64,000 bases of DNA from Oreocharis arfaki (Eukaryota; Chordata; Aves; Passeriformes; Paramythiidae), in NCBI GenBank assembly GCA_013398015.1, contig VZRR01008027.1, forward strand, positions 1 through 64,000. Direction: 5' to 3'. The notes beneath the pieces were generated by a model. The model saw only the letters and a list, made by a program, of their open reading frames with translations. It was not told the DNA's origin and searched no databases. The translations under genes and the position numbers were made by a program. Each line of letters begins with the position of its first letter. Within the stretch, counting starts at the first letter, position 1. Of the stretch, positions 37,713 to 48,114 are shown in pieces.

Positions 37713-40332
37713 GACAAAAGCTTTTTTAGTTCTATGCTGTTTCTCTACTGCATCACTCTTGACATTTTCAATTCATAGGTGCTCGATGCTTGCTAAAAGA
37801 AAAGGGTACCAAGTTGCCTACATCCTTTAGAATTATAGCAGAGAACTATTTGTACTTGTAGGCACCCGAACACCTTTGAAAATCTGCCATCTGCAGCACC
37901 TGATGATAACGTTTCCCTCCAGAAGTTTAGTGGAAAACGTGTCCTCTTAGCAGCGCGTGCGGCACCGCTCGTCCTGGTGGTGCCCTCCTGCAGCAGACCA
38001 TAAATCACCGCAGAATTACTGACAGGCTGCACCACCAACACGCTGAACTCATTCTGGGACCTAATTATACCAGCATCCCGTGGCAACACCTCTGAAAGGG
38101 GTTTGTCAGCATTTTCATTTGTCAGCTTTTCGTTTTTTTTTTCCAAGGAGGATGAAAACTTAATATGTCAGTAATTCCAAAATTGTGTCTGCTCGAACGG
38201 ACACGGAAGTTGTCAGTCAGGATTTGATTTTACTTGTCTACGATTCGTTCTAGTTTTATTCATTTATTTTTTTTTCCAGCTGGGGTTGAGAATCACACAG
38301 CAGCTTGTGTGTGTTTTGAAAAGTTCCTATAAGAAACTGCTCAGGATTTCTCCCTTATTTCTAATTATAGGTGAGGTAAACGGTCGCTGAATAATGAAGT
38401 GTTAAATATATTCAGTGTACACACAAAAGTGCTCGAGGGCGGGAAAGAAAAAGTTATCAAAAATAATTACCTGCTAGCTCTGCCTCCTGGGATCATCCTA
38501 AGTGAAGTGGCACTGTGATTTTTGAGAGAAATTTGAGAGAGTTGTGAGAAATCCAGGAGTCTTTACAGCAACGTGCATTGATACAGCTCATATTCTTCAA
38601 TGCTTGCACATCAAACTTGTTCATTTTGGATTTCTCCCCTGGTAATTTTTTGGTCATATTGGAGAATTTATATTAATAAAATATATACTGTAGGTGCCTC
38701 TAGTTCTAGAAATTAGTATTTGAATTTTAACTGTGATTAAAAACTTCAGCTGTTTCCACGCTGGTTCATTTTTTTCCTAAGTGAGGCAGTAACTACAGGA
38801 GAGAGGATGGATTAAATCAGGTAGAAGAGATTTCTTTATTGCTAAAATATCAAACTAATCAACGAGAGTCGTGATTTGACAGGTGGAAACAGTACTGATG
38901 GTGGTGAATAATAAATGCTACATGGTGAGAGTCCAGGGAAAGTGTCACTTATGGCATCAGGAGTAATAAAAGGAATCATATGTTGGACATTTTGCTGCCA
39001 TTTCATTCTGCAGCACCAAAGTCAATGAAAAAGCATTGATACAGTTAGCTGTTGGCTCGGGATGATCTCCATCTGGAGCACTCTGGCTAACGCTGTTTTG
39101 TACCTGGGATACACTCCAAATTCAATTTAGCCAGAAAGACTTCTCAGCACATTTGGAAGATCTGCCTCTTCCACCTTCCTCGATGAATTTGCCTCGTGTG
39201 CAGCTTTGCAGTTTTTCTTTCTGTGTATTTTGAGCTGTCAATATACTTTCTTCCCTCAAACTTATCACACCATAGTAATGAAAATATTTCTGATTTTCTT
39301 TTTTTTTTTCATATGGTACCAGTTCCTGTGAGAACTCTGCTGCTCTTTGTCTCAGTAAAGTCTTCCCAAGCTTTGATGCTGTGGTCGCCTTTCTTGGTCC
39401 TGCGCTCACGACACATAAATTGGCAGAAATTAAAGGCTTGAGTGCCCAGTATTTTGAAAACAGGCACTGCAGCGGCTCAGTGCCTGTCCCTCGACGTGCA
39501 GGGCAATGTGCAGGATGCCAAAATTTCCTCCAAATGTTGTGTGAGACAGCTCATGTGCCCGGGGCCGGGCAGGAGCAAACACCGCGGTGTGGCAGGCCTC
39601 AGGTTCCTCCATTCCTGGCCCCTGTTTCTCTTGCTGTGCCCTCCTGAGGAGGCTGGGAGATAATTCTCCAGAGGCACTCCAAGCAAACAGTGGGCACAAG
39701 AGCCATAATCACTGCACTTCATGGAGAGAGGGAGAACAAGCCGGGCTTCACTGCCTGCTGTGTGTAAAACCCAGCCCAGTGCAGAAGTTGGGCATCCCTC
39801 TTTACTCCTTGAAGAGAAAGCGGAGAAACAGTTGATGCCACACCTGGATAAATATAATTTACCACTCCTAAACTCTTATGTGGAACTAACCTCTTTCCCA
39901 CACTCACAAAGGACAGTTAATAACACATTTTTACCCACCTCTTGCATCACTGAGATGCTGCTTCTGGGGTGGGTGCTCAGTCTCTTTACAATATGTAGTT
40001 ATTCTTTCCTGGTGATATTTCCAATCCACTCAAAGGGATACCCAAGTTCAATTTCCCACTTCAGTTTTACCCCAAAGCCAATGAAATCCATGCACAAGGC
40101 CTGTGGGTACCCTTTTCCCCTCTCTCCAGCAGACAGCAGAGGTGATCTGCATCCATCACATTGAGTGGGTCAAGGACCAAAACTAACCCCAGATCCCTTA
40201 ACATTTGAAAATTCATTTTGTGATAAAGGACACAGGGCTTGCCTGCACAGTTGTGCCAGCAGCTCTTGTGTCCTGTTGGTGCATATGGAACCACTTCCTT
40301 CCTCAAACACTAAGCACATAAATGCAAAATAT
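37713..40332. other. Unique non-coding stretch
   Basis: Mostly ordinary sequence, with a CpG-enriched section at 37860-38150. No recognised gene. Confidence 0.5.
37860..38150. other. CpG-enriched single-copy stretch
   Basis: About ten CpGs, several clustered at 37940-37990 (agcgcgtgcggcaccgctcg). A 117-codon minus-strand frame crosses it without a recognisable family. It is a candidate conserved element only. Confidence 0.25.
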
Positions 40333-40402
40333 CACAGAAACATAAAATCACAGAGCCGTGGAACGGTTTGGTTTGGAAGGAACCTCAAAGATCAACAGTC
40401 TT
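40333..40402 (-). mobile_element. Very short CR1 LINE 3' end
   Basis: The reverse-complement 3' tip only: tcacagaaacataaaatcac, then gtttggtttggaaggaacc and tcaaagatcaacag. It is truncated after about 70 bp. Confidence 0.75.
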
Positions 40403-40766
40403 TAGAGTAAAACTGTGAGCCAAGATCTCCCTTGACTTTCCTTTTGCTCTCTAAAGAATTTCTATACTTCCCTTCCTGGTTTTTATTGGCCCAGCTTTTT
40501 TCTCAGGGTAATTTGATAGGCAGAAGAGAAAATAATATTTTCCCCCAGGTAATGTATTTTTCCATGAAGATGTGGCACCAAAGATCCCAGTTCTGCTCCA
40601 AGTCACATTGCTGTAAACTGGCAGCACTCTGGTTAATCAACATTTTGATTCTGACTTCATGCTGCAGCTTTCCAAAGCAGAATTCAGGAAGAGGACTCAC
40701 TTTTAAAAACAATATTTTGTTTGATATTTCATTTCAAATGAGAAGTTGTGTCACTTTGTGACATGT

Positions 40767-40838
40767 GGGCACAGTGGGACTTGGTCAAAGGACTTGATGA
40801 CCCCTGAGGTCTTTCCAACCTTCATGATTCTATGCTTC
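40767..40838 (+). mobile_element. Very short CR1 LINE 3' end
   Basis: Features include gtgggacttggtcaaaggac, ttgatgacccctgaggtctt and tccaaccttcatgattctat. Confidence 0.75.
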
Positions 40839-41680
40839 AATGATTTTAACTTGCATTGGTTTTACAGGTATTATTTTTCCTTCCTCTTGCACATACATTC
40901 ACATGGAGGCAGAGTATTAATTGGCAATACTGCCGTCTTAGGGAAATTGACTTTTGAAAGGCCAAACGGAATCAGCCAGGATTTTTCATATGCTAATGTG
41001 AGGGAAGGTAGAACAGCTTTTCAAACAGGCTGAAACCTTGACAAAGATTTCAGCTACACAGATCTGGCCAGGCTCCCCACAGTTTTCCTCTACGGCAGTA
41101 ATCAGCCTCATGGGGAGGTCTGTAAAACCCTGGCAACACACTGAGAGCCCAGATGAATCCAAATCATGATAAATCACGAGGGATCTCATTGCAAGGCTTA
41201 TTACAGCTGGACCAAAGCTGGCCCAGGAACTGAAAAATCAAATTGTCCTTGTGCATCTCAGGGGAAAAAAATATCCAGTGAAACTCATAAAGGGTAACTG
41301 CACAGAGCAGCATCATATTCTACTTTCAGAATACCTTTTGGGCTTCATAAAAAATCAGAATTTTTTGTTTTTCTCAGAAAATTTTCATTGCACTAAGGGG
41401 TGAAACTACATGGTGAAAACAAGCAGTTAATCATTGGACTCTGTGTTATAGAAACCAGGTACAGGATGCCAAAGAGAAGTATTCCTAAATTGAGTTTACC
41501 TCATGGGAGGAAGCAGAGCTGTAGATATTGGGAAGTTTAGTTCTTAACCCTGGTGCTCTGTCTCAGAGCTGCGATTCGGTTTTACCAGTTTGCTAAAGCA
41601 AGGACCATAAACACCATGAGGAGCACTTGGCTCCTCAGCTGCTCCTCATGTGGCCCCTCCAGAGCCTTCCCCAACCTCCT

Positions 41681-42002
41681 TTGGACACCCTCTGACACCT
41701 GTAGGTCGTTCTGGTATCACAGCACCCAAAATTACACACAGTATTTCCCTCCTTTGGACACCCTCTAACACCTGTAGGTCATTTTGGTATCGAGGCACCC
41801 AAAATTACACACAGTATTTCCTTCCTTTGGACACCCTCTGACCCCTGTAGGTCATTTTGGTATCGAGGCACCCAAAATTACACGCAATATTCCAGGTGAG
41901 GCCACCCCAGCCTGGAGCAGAGCAGGANATTTTGGTATTGTGGCACCCAAAATTACACACAATATTCCAGGTGAGGCCGCCCCAGCCTGGAGCAGAGCAG
42001 GA
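41681..42002. repeat. 73-bp tandem array inside CR1
   Basis: The word ttggacacc starts at 41681, 41754 and 41827, a 73-bp period. Unit 3 then continues into ccaggtgaggcc. The 74 bases at 41854-41927 recur at 41929-42002 across the N, with about four differences. At least three units are present. The true number is uncertain because an assembly join falls in the array. Confidence 0.92.
41928..41928. other. Ambiguous base N, unmerged contig join
   Basis: A single N separates two copies of a 74-bp sequence (41854-41927 and 41929-42002). This is what an assembler leaves when two contig ends overlap imperfectly inside a tandem repeat. Confidence 0.75.
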
Positions 42003-42062
42003 CAACCCACCCCTGGAGCAGCCGGAGACGCTGGGCCTGGTCCCCCCCGGGATGTGGGTGAG

Positions 42063-42714
42063 GATCAGCAAAAAAGGCAAATCAAATTTCATCATCTAAG
42101 CTTTCTACACGTTTCAAAACCACCACCCCCAGCGATGCTTTGTGGATAGGAACAGCCCAATATCACCCACGCTGTGCTCACACAAAGCCAACACTGAAGA
42201 CGAGCCCGGGCCCCCACGGGATGTGCGCTCCGCAGGTGAAGCCGGCTTTTCCAGAGGAATCAGATCCTCGTTTAGGCCCAGCCTTGCAGCAGTGCTCAGC
42301 TCTCAGCAGCAGCCACTGCAGTCCCATTAGGCAAATGTTCAAAGAGCTCTGCAGCCTAAACACGAGCTCACTGGAACATGCAGGATGAGACCACAGCCCC
42401 TTGAAATCAGCGGGGATTTTGCCACTCGCTACAAACCAATCAATGCCACATGGGGATTGCATCCCTTTACCTGATTGTGGATGCTGAGCTTGTTGAATAA
42501 TTCTGTCTTTGGTGCTTTTATCTGAAGATCCCTCAATAGCTTCATGAATTATTTTCATTATGATTCCTCATATTAGGAATAAAGATAAAAATCTGTAATA
42601 ATCCTTAAGCATATGAGCTGTAAAATCAACACAATTCTGTGCAATTGTGACACAGCTTTATAAAATGGATTAAAAATCTGTCTTATAGGACAGGTTGGAT
42701 TCCTGCAAGAATCA
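42063..42714. other. Unique stretch
   Basis: Moderately GC-rich up to about 42.45 kb, then AT-rich. No gene or known repeat is seen. Confidence 0.5.
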
Positions 42715-42973
42715 TATGGAGGGAAGTGATTCTTCCCATCTCCTCTGCTCTTGTGAGGCCCCGCCTGGACTATAGGGTCCAAGTCTGGGGGCCCAAACAC
42801 AAGAAAGATGTTGGTCTGCTGGAAAAGGTCGCGTGAAGGCCACGTTGAGAAAAGAAGGCTGTGTGGAGACCTCACAGAACCTTCCAGTGCCCAAAGGGGC
42901 TCCGAGAGAGCTGGAGAGGGATTTGGGACAAGGGTCTGGAGGGACAGGACACAGAGAATGGCCTCCCACTGCC

Positions 42974-43117
42974 ACTATGCTATTTATACCTGTCATTAAC
43001 CTATAATAAAAAGGCCACTAGCAACTGGCTACCTGTCTTTGGATTCATTTGGTCTTCTGCAGAAAGAAAAATACTTCTATGTTACCTTTCTTTTTTTCTT
43101 GGAGTTTCTTTTTTTTA
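42974..43117 (+). repeat. 144-bp dispersed repeat, copy 1 (unrecognised family)
   Basis: Begins actatgctatttatacctg, passes a cctataataaaa motif, ctggctacctgtctttgg and catttggtcttct, and ends in a run of eight T. It is about 90% identical over 144 bp to 47971-48114 read on the minus strand, with the first 38 bases identical. There is no coding frame, no TG...CA ends and no obvious tRNA-like boxes. The T run at the same end in both copies is notable. Confidence 0.85.
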
Positions 43118-43159
43118 GGGCCTGGAGGGACAGGACACAGGGAATGGCTTCCCACTGCC

Positions 43160-43197
43160 ACTATGCTATTTATACCTGTCATTAACCTATAATAAAA
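43160..43197 (+). repeat. Truncated third copy of the 144-bp repeat (first 38 bp)
   Basis: Identical over all 38 bases to the start of copy 1. It is followed directly by CR1 (gggcaggaatag). Confidence 0.88.
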
Positions 43198-43440
43198 GGG
43201 CAGGAATAGATGGGGTACTGGGAAGGAATTGTTCCCTGTGAGGGTGGGCAGGCCCTGGCACAGGGTGCCCAGAGAAGCTGTGGCTGCCGCTGGATCCCTG
43301 GCAGTGTCCAAGGCCAGGCTGGATGGGGCTTGGAGCACCCTGGGCTGGTGGAAGGTGTCCCTGCCCATGGCAGGGGGTGGCACTGAATGGGCTTTAAGGT
43401 CCCTTCCAACCCAAACCTTCCTGTCATTCTATAATTCCAC

Positions 43441-43719
43441 AATACATCCAATTTTCTTGTGGCACACCTTAAAGGAGCTCCCCTGAGCCCTGAACGTGAT
43501 TAACAAGGCAGCCTCCCCACCCTTTGCCAATGCATTCAGTGAAGAAATAATCATTTAATGTGCTAGGGAGCTCAGATCCTCGTGGAGAGCTGTTCTGTGG
43601 GCACGTAGCAGGGATGGATCCAAGCCAGCAGCCACGGCTCCTTCTGACCGAGACTTATTTTAGCCACTCCCAGCACAGGCTACTTCAGCCCCATTCCTAG
43701 AACCCCACTTCAATCTCCC
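43441..43719. other. Unique non-coding stretch
   Basis: No recognisable feature. It leads into the CpG-rich section. Confidence 0.4.
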
Positions 43720-44110
43720 ACTTGGGTGTTTTAAACGAGGACTAAACTCGAGGCAGACGCAGCTCTGCTGCCCAATTACAGCAGAGATCAATCAGCTGTC
43801 AGCCCTGGAGAGGCACACGAGGCCCGGGCAGCGCGTCCCACAGCCCGCAGCGCTGCTCACAGCAGGACACAGCTTCAGCTCCCTCCGTAAATCACGGGGA
43901 ATTTTCCTCTTCCTGCCAAACCTAATTTGCGAATGAAAACGCATTCCTGTGGTTCTTTAAGTGTAGCAGAACTTCAGGGCCCGAGCTGCATTATTTCATT
44001 AAGCAGCGAGTCGTTAATTACCCCTGGCACGTTTCTCCCGGGTACAGGAGCTGCGGAGGGCGGGCGCAAGGCAATAAATTCGGAACCTGGGATTAAAGAA
44101 CGCAGATGAT
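43720..44110. promoter_or_regulatory. CpG-rich single-copy stretch, candidate conserved regulatory element
   Basis: About 25 CpGs in under 400 bp, including gcccgggcagcgcgtccc and gcggagggcgggcgcaagg, beside AT-rich core words of homeodomain type (cattaagcagcgagtcgtta followed by attacccc). No open frame of note covers it and no transposon match is seen. It could be a conserved non-coding element, a small CpG island or an unrecognised old repeat. No gene start is visible next to it. Confidence 0.35.
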
Positions 44111-44149
44111 AGCCCGGGTTATGTTCTTTTTCTGAGTGCTGGAATGTAA

Positions 44150-44662
44150 ATGATGCCATGATGATTGTTTGCCTTGTCTTTTATACCCCTCTTGTATATC
44201 TTTTTACACAGCTTTTATGTATTCTTAATGCTTTTAGCCCACATACTTGTAATTCCTTAAGTTAGATAACCCAGCTGAGAGCCACTATTTTGTTAAACCA
44301 GGAGCCCAAACATCCTGGAAGCCTCGTAGTTAGGAGTCAAAAAGCCCCAGACACCAAGGTCCTTTCTAGAACACATTCTGTAAACTAAGATAAGCCCATC
44401 CAGGGAAAAGGTTCCTCGAAATGGGGGGTTCACTTGAACCTCTCATTGGGGAATCTTTAATAGATATGCTAATTTGCAAGGCCTGTAATTGTGTGTGCTT
44501 TTCGGGTGCAGTGTGTATGTGTGCATTTCGGGGGTGCATTTCGGTGCATTCCTCTGGGACGAAGTGCTGCACCTAAAAATCCTTAAATAAATACCCAAGT
44601 AAAACCCTTTTTTTCACTTAACCCTGTTTGGTTCTTAATTTTAAGACCAGAAAAAGGCAACA
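44150..44662 (+). mobile_element. Candidate solo LTR of an endogenous retrovirus
   Basis: About 510 bp of non-CR1 sequence with LTR-like order. It has a tgatgattgtttgccttg left part and a central AT-rich segment. A TATA-like gatatgctaatttgc follows at about 44465. Next come repeated gtgcatttcgg motifs (44523-44550), an aaataaataccc poly(A) signal at about 44585, a T-rich tract, and a right end of aaaaaggcaaca. I found no clean target-site duplication, so the edges are approximate, and no internal retroviral genes are present. The family name is not assigned. Confidence 0.55.
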
Positions 44663-45819
44663 TACACAAGGCCATTACATTGCCTGGTGCTGAGAAACAC
44701 CTCGTTAACAATTTACATTCATTTGCATCTCACCACAAACCTTCTGTTAACAAGCAAGGTCAAAAGAATTCCCTGGGGAATAAGCCCAGGACAAGAATGC
44801 TTCTCCCCATGTGGATGACAAACCATGGATAGCTCATACTACATCACCACTAAATGTAAACTGAGTTTAAAACACAGGCAGGGTAGTTAAGACATGGCTT
44901 CCAAACTCCCTAAATTACAAATATTATGTAGCACGTTTAAATCAGTATTTACATTTAAAATGCCCACAAATATGTAAGGAAAAGGTGTCAGGAATTACTC
45001 AGCATTAAGGAATTACTTTCACCTGAAAGAACAGATGGTCATGACAATCTTGTCAGCTGGAAGTCATTATTCAAATATATACCTACATCTTCTCCTGGTT
45101 ATTGTCTGGTTTTGGCCCAGTCTATCAGAATTTGCTGAGTCCAGGTGTGGCAGCTTTTAGGCTTCCTTAACCCTATTTTTACCTTAAATAGTGGCACAAA
45201 CTGTTTGCACTCAGTGTGCTCCACCCTGATCTTACATTTTCCACAAACCCTTTTCGTTTATTTCCAGGACAGAAAACAACAAGATGGAGAAACCCAGGTT
45301 CTTCCTGGTGATTTTGGGACATATGTCGAGGTCACTACCAGAAACTTTATACCAAAAGGAAGAGTCAGGTCTTCCAATTCATCTTAGAGCAGAAATTTTT
45401 GAGGCCGAAGATTTTTGATGTTATTTTTTTCTTCTTCTTTTCTTCTGGATTATTTGAAGGGTTCGTATTTTTAAGAGCAGGGCAGGTTACTTGCTTCGAT
45501 TACTTGACCAGTGCAATAGCAAACTGGAGGGAAGGTAGATCAAAATGTGTGGTGTGCACCCTCTCGAGTAACTCATTTATGTGTCACTACACCAGCATAT
45601 TAATATGATTTTCAATTATGTGGTTCTACCTGGATTTTAGAGAAGGAAAATAAGAAAGATGCAAGCTGAAATCAGATAGGTTGGTTCTGATACACCTCAT
45701 GTTGTGCAGAGAGATGAGACAATGAACAATTTTATGAAGTTTTATGGACAAGTTTTGGATTCTACAGAACAAGGGATTCGTCTTTGACATGATGAGCTGT
45801 GGTACTGCATCTCCTCCTG
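44663..45819. other. Unique AT-rich non-coding stretch
   Basis: No gene or repeat is recognised. Confidence 0.5.
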
Positions 45820-46137
45820 AGGGGCAGCACAGGGGCAGCTCCAATCTCTGCCCTCTGGCACCAGAGACAGGACCCAGGGAACAGCTGGACCTGAGTCAGG
45901 GGAGGGGTAGGGTGGATATCAGGAAAGGGTCTTCCCCCAGAGGGTGCTGGGCACTGCCCAGGCTCCCCAGGGAATGGGCACGGCCCCGAGGCTGCCAGAG
46001 CTCCAGGAGCGTTTGGACACCGCTGCCAGGGATGCCCAGGGTGGGATTGTTGGGGTGTCTGTGCAGGGCCAGGAGTTGGACTTGATGATCCTTGTAGGTC
46101 CCTTCCAGCTCAGGATATTCTGTGACTCCATGATTCA
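45820..46137 (+). mobile_element. CR1 LINE 3' fragment (ggagctctggcag style)
   Basis: Features include gagacaggacccagggaaca, cagagggtgctgggcactgc, ccagagctccaggagcgttt, gacaccgctgccagggatgc, gggccaggagttggacttga and a ggatattctgtgactcc 3' end. It is the same style as 37322-37712, in inverted orientation. Confidence 0.95.
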
Positions 46138-46786
46138 TTATTCCACCGGTTAATGGAATCATTTCAGATCTGACAGCAGAAAAATGTAGCATCTTGTAGC
46201 AACTGGCTGTAAAGTGACTTTTAATCTCCACTGAACTTGATGAAAACGGTGGCAATGACCTAAGAATCTTGTTAAGTTTGGTATGAATCTTCCTACCTGG
46301 GATGCGTTCCTGTGCTTGACCCCAAAAGGAGAGAGGAGAGAGGTCCATGAGTGAGAAGTACCTGACCTGAGAACTGCCACCAAGCTGCTATTTTTAAGCT
46401 CCCTCCAGACCACTAAGTGATTGACTGCTTCACTTTATCACGTCTTATTAATACGATTTATTAATCTGGTAATTCAGGTCAAGTTGGCACTGTACGTTGC
46501 CGAAAGGAATAAAATAAAAAGAACATCATGATGAAATATTATCGTCACGGCATCACTGCAAATCTGAACGGCAGCACAAGTGAAATCCACGCTGGTGAAC
46601 TGCTGACATCCCACAGGGACACGGTCACTGGATCGTCAGGCCAAAGACACTCAGCTCTGTGAAGGAAAGAGCGCTCTCAGCTGTAGGAGTGTCGAACCCT
46701 GCTGCGTGGCTGGAGTGCCTGGGCAGCAGCTGCCAAAACACCAGGTCATGGAACCCAGCAGGGGCACAGGAAAAGGTTTCTGAATT
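46138..46786. other. Unique non-coding stretch
   Basis: Ordinary single-copy sequence with no recognised feature. Confidence 0.5.
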
Positions 46787-46905
46787 TCATGGAATCGTGA
46801 AATCATGAGTGGTTTGGGATAGACAGGAACTTAAGAATCATCTCACTCCAACCTCCTGCCATGGGCAGGGACACCTTCCACTAGACCAGGTTGCTCAATC
46901 CCTTT
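46787..46905 (-). mobile_element. Short CR1 LINE 3' end
   Basis: Reverse-complement 3' tip: catggaatcgtgaaatcatg, ctcactccaacctcctgcc, atgggcagggacaccttcca. Truncated soon after. Confidence 0.88.
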
Positions 46906-47970
46906 CAATTTCTTCCTTCCGCCTCAGCAAGACAGTCCTGTCGAAAACAGGAAAAAAGCCCTGAAGCCATAGGAATTATGCTGTTTGTCTCTTGATTTTT
47001 TCATGGACTGGATCTCATAGAGGTGCATTTTTCCTCCTATGCAAACACCCAGAGGCCTCAATCCCCGAAGTTCCATGCTCTGCACGTGCAACGCAGTTTT
47101 TCAGAAACCCTGGAGAGTCTGTGCACGGCACTAAAGCTGATCCGGAGGCAGCTGAAGAGGGCACTCAGAGGTTTTCCTGCTGCTGAGAACGTGAAACCAG
47201 CACAAATTCCAAGCACTGCAAGGCAGCCACAGCCTTCTGATGGCTGCGGGTTTGGGACTCCAGGGAGAGCAGACCCCAAAGCTTTGGAGCTGCCTTGAAT
47301 TGGAGCATCCGAGACCAACAATTCTTGTACCAGAAGTGGTCTTTATTGTGAGTGTTTCTAGTCGTTGCTGCAGAGCCAGAAGGATTCACAGAACTGATAC
47401 AAACTCCAGTTTCCCTGCTGTTTAGACACAGGGATCACATTTTATTTCTGAAATAACATCTTTAAGTATTTATTTCAGCAAGTCCTCTTTGGAATTTTTG
47501 AGGTGAGAGAGGAGTCTGTGTTAAAAAAAGGAAAAAAAAATTAATGTGAATTAAAATGATGATCAAAAAATTGAGATTACTTTCACAATGTGATTCTCAT
47601 CCATTCAAGTTATTCAATCCTTTATTTATTGCATTTAAGCCATGTCCATGTCCAAATGAGATTGTGAACCACTGCTCCAGCTTTCCTTGAGATTTATAAG
47701 AAATTATTGTTCTGGTAGTGGGTTAAAATTGCTCCATGCCATGGCAGTACATGACTAGTTCATATTAGTTTGTCATCTAAGGTAGGTTTAATAGAAGAAA
47801 AATATGGATTTAATTTTAAAAAAAAATAAAACCTACATTTCTTTCCTCTAACATGACAAAAATCTACTAATTAGTCAATGGGATCTTTAACAGTGACATA
47901 GAGAGTTGTTAAATTCTGATATGACTATTACAACAATAAAAGTCTTATTGACAATAAATGGTAATTGTCC
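46906..47970. other. Unique non-coding stretch
   Basis: GC-richer at 47.0-47.3 kb, then AT-rich. Frames of up to 91 codons have no recognised family. Confidence 0.5.
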
Positions 47971-48114
47971 AAAAAAAAAGAAACTCCGAGAAGAAAAGAA
48001 AGGGAATGCAGAAGTATTTTCCTTTCTTTAGAAGACCAAATGAACCCAAAGACAGGCAGCCAATTGCTACTGGCATTTTTATTATAGGTTAATGACAGGT
48101 ATAAATAGCATAGT
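47971..48114 (-). repeat. 144-bp dispersed repeat, copy 2 (unrecognised family)
   Basis: The reverse complement of this interval aligns end to end with 42974-43117 at about 90% identity. On the plus strand it begins with a nine-A run (the T run of the repeat) and ends ataaatagcatagt. The flanks differ from copy 1, so this is a dispersed element and not part of one large duplication. No target-site duplication is evident. Confidence 0.85.

Larger units (their letters stand above)
41635..42062 (-). mobile_element. CR1 LINE fragment with internal tandem expansion
   Basis: Reverse-complement CR1 from the region around the end of ORF2: ccctccagagccttcccca, cctttggacaccctctgac, cacccaaaattacacacag, and ccaggtgaggccgccccagc. 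The block from ttggacacc to the cacccaaaattacac motif is repeated with an exact 73-bp period, and the array is broken by an N at 41928. No CR1 3' tip is present. Confidence 0.85.
42936..43197 (+). repeat. 76-bp direct duplication, 186-bp period, within the interrupted CR1
   Basis: 42936-43011 and 43122-43197 match at 74 of 76 bases. Each copy holds 38 bp of CR1 followed by the first 38 bp of the 144-bp repeat. The second copy returns straight to CR1. This fits insertion of the repeat, tandem duplication of 186 bp, and loss of 110 bp from the second repeat copy. Confidence 0.9.
42715..43440 (+). mobile_element. CR1 LINE interrupted by a 144-bp repeat and a local duplication
   Basis: The 5' part (42715-42860) matches the end of CR1 ORF2. 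Words such as gtgaggccccgcctggacta and tctgggggcccaaacacaag correspond to the usual L-V-R-P-x-L-E-Y and F-W-A-P-Q-H segment, with breaks. CR1 continues to 42973 (cttcccactgcc equivalent) and is interrupted until 43197. It then resumes at gggcaggaatagatgggg and ends near 43440 with cattctataattcc. About 220 bp of foreign or duplicated DNA separate the two halves. Confidence 0.93.

Noticed and set aside
41681..41927. CRISPR-like regular spacing
   Set aside because: Units are contiguous 73-bp tandem copies of CR1 without distinct spacers, in an animal genome.
41805..42149. Repetitive protein-like frames on both strands
   Set aside because: They come from translating the 73-bp CR1 tandem array; 73 is not a multiple of three, so no constant protein repeat results. 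They also cross an N.
42974..43117. 144-bp repeat as a tRNA-derived SINE
   Set aside because: No A-box or B-box pattern is convincing and the end is a T run, not an A tail or short tandem tail.
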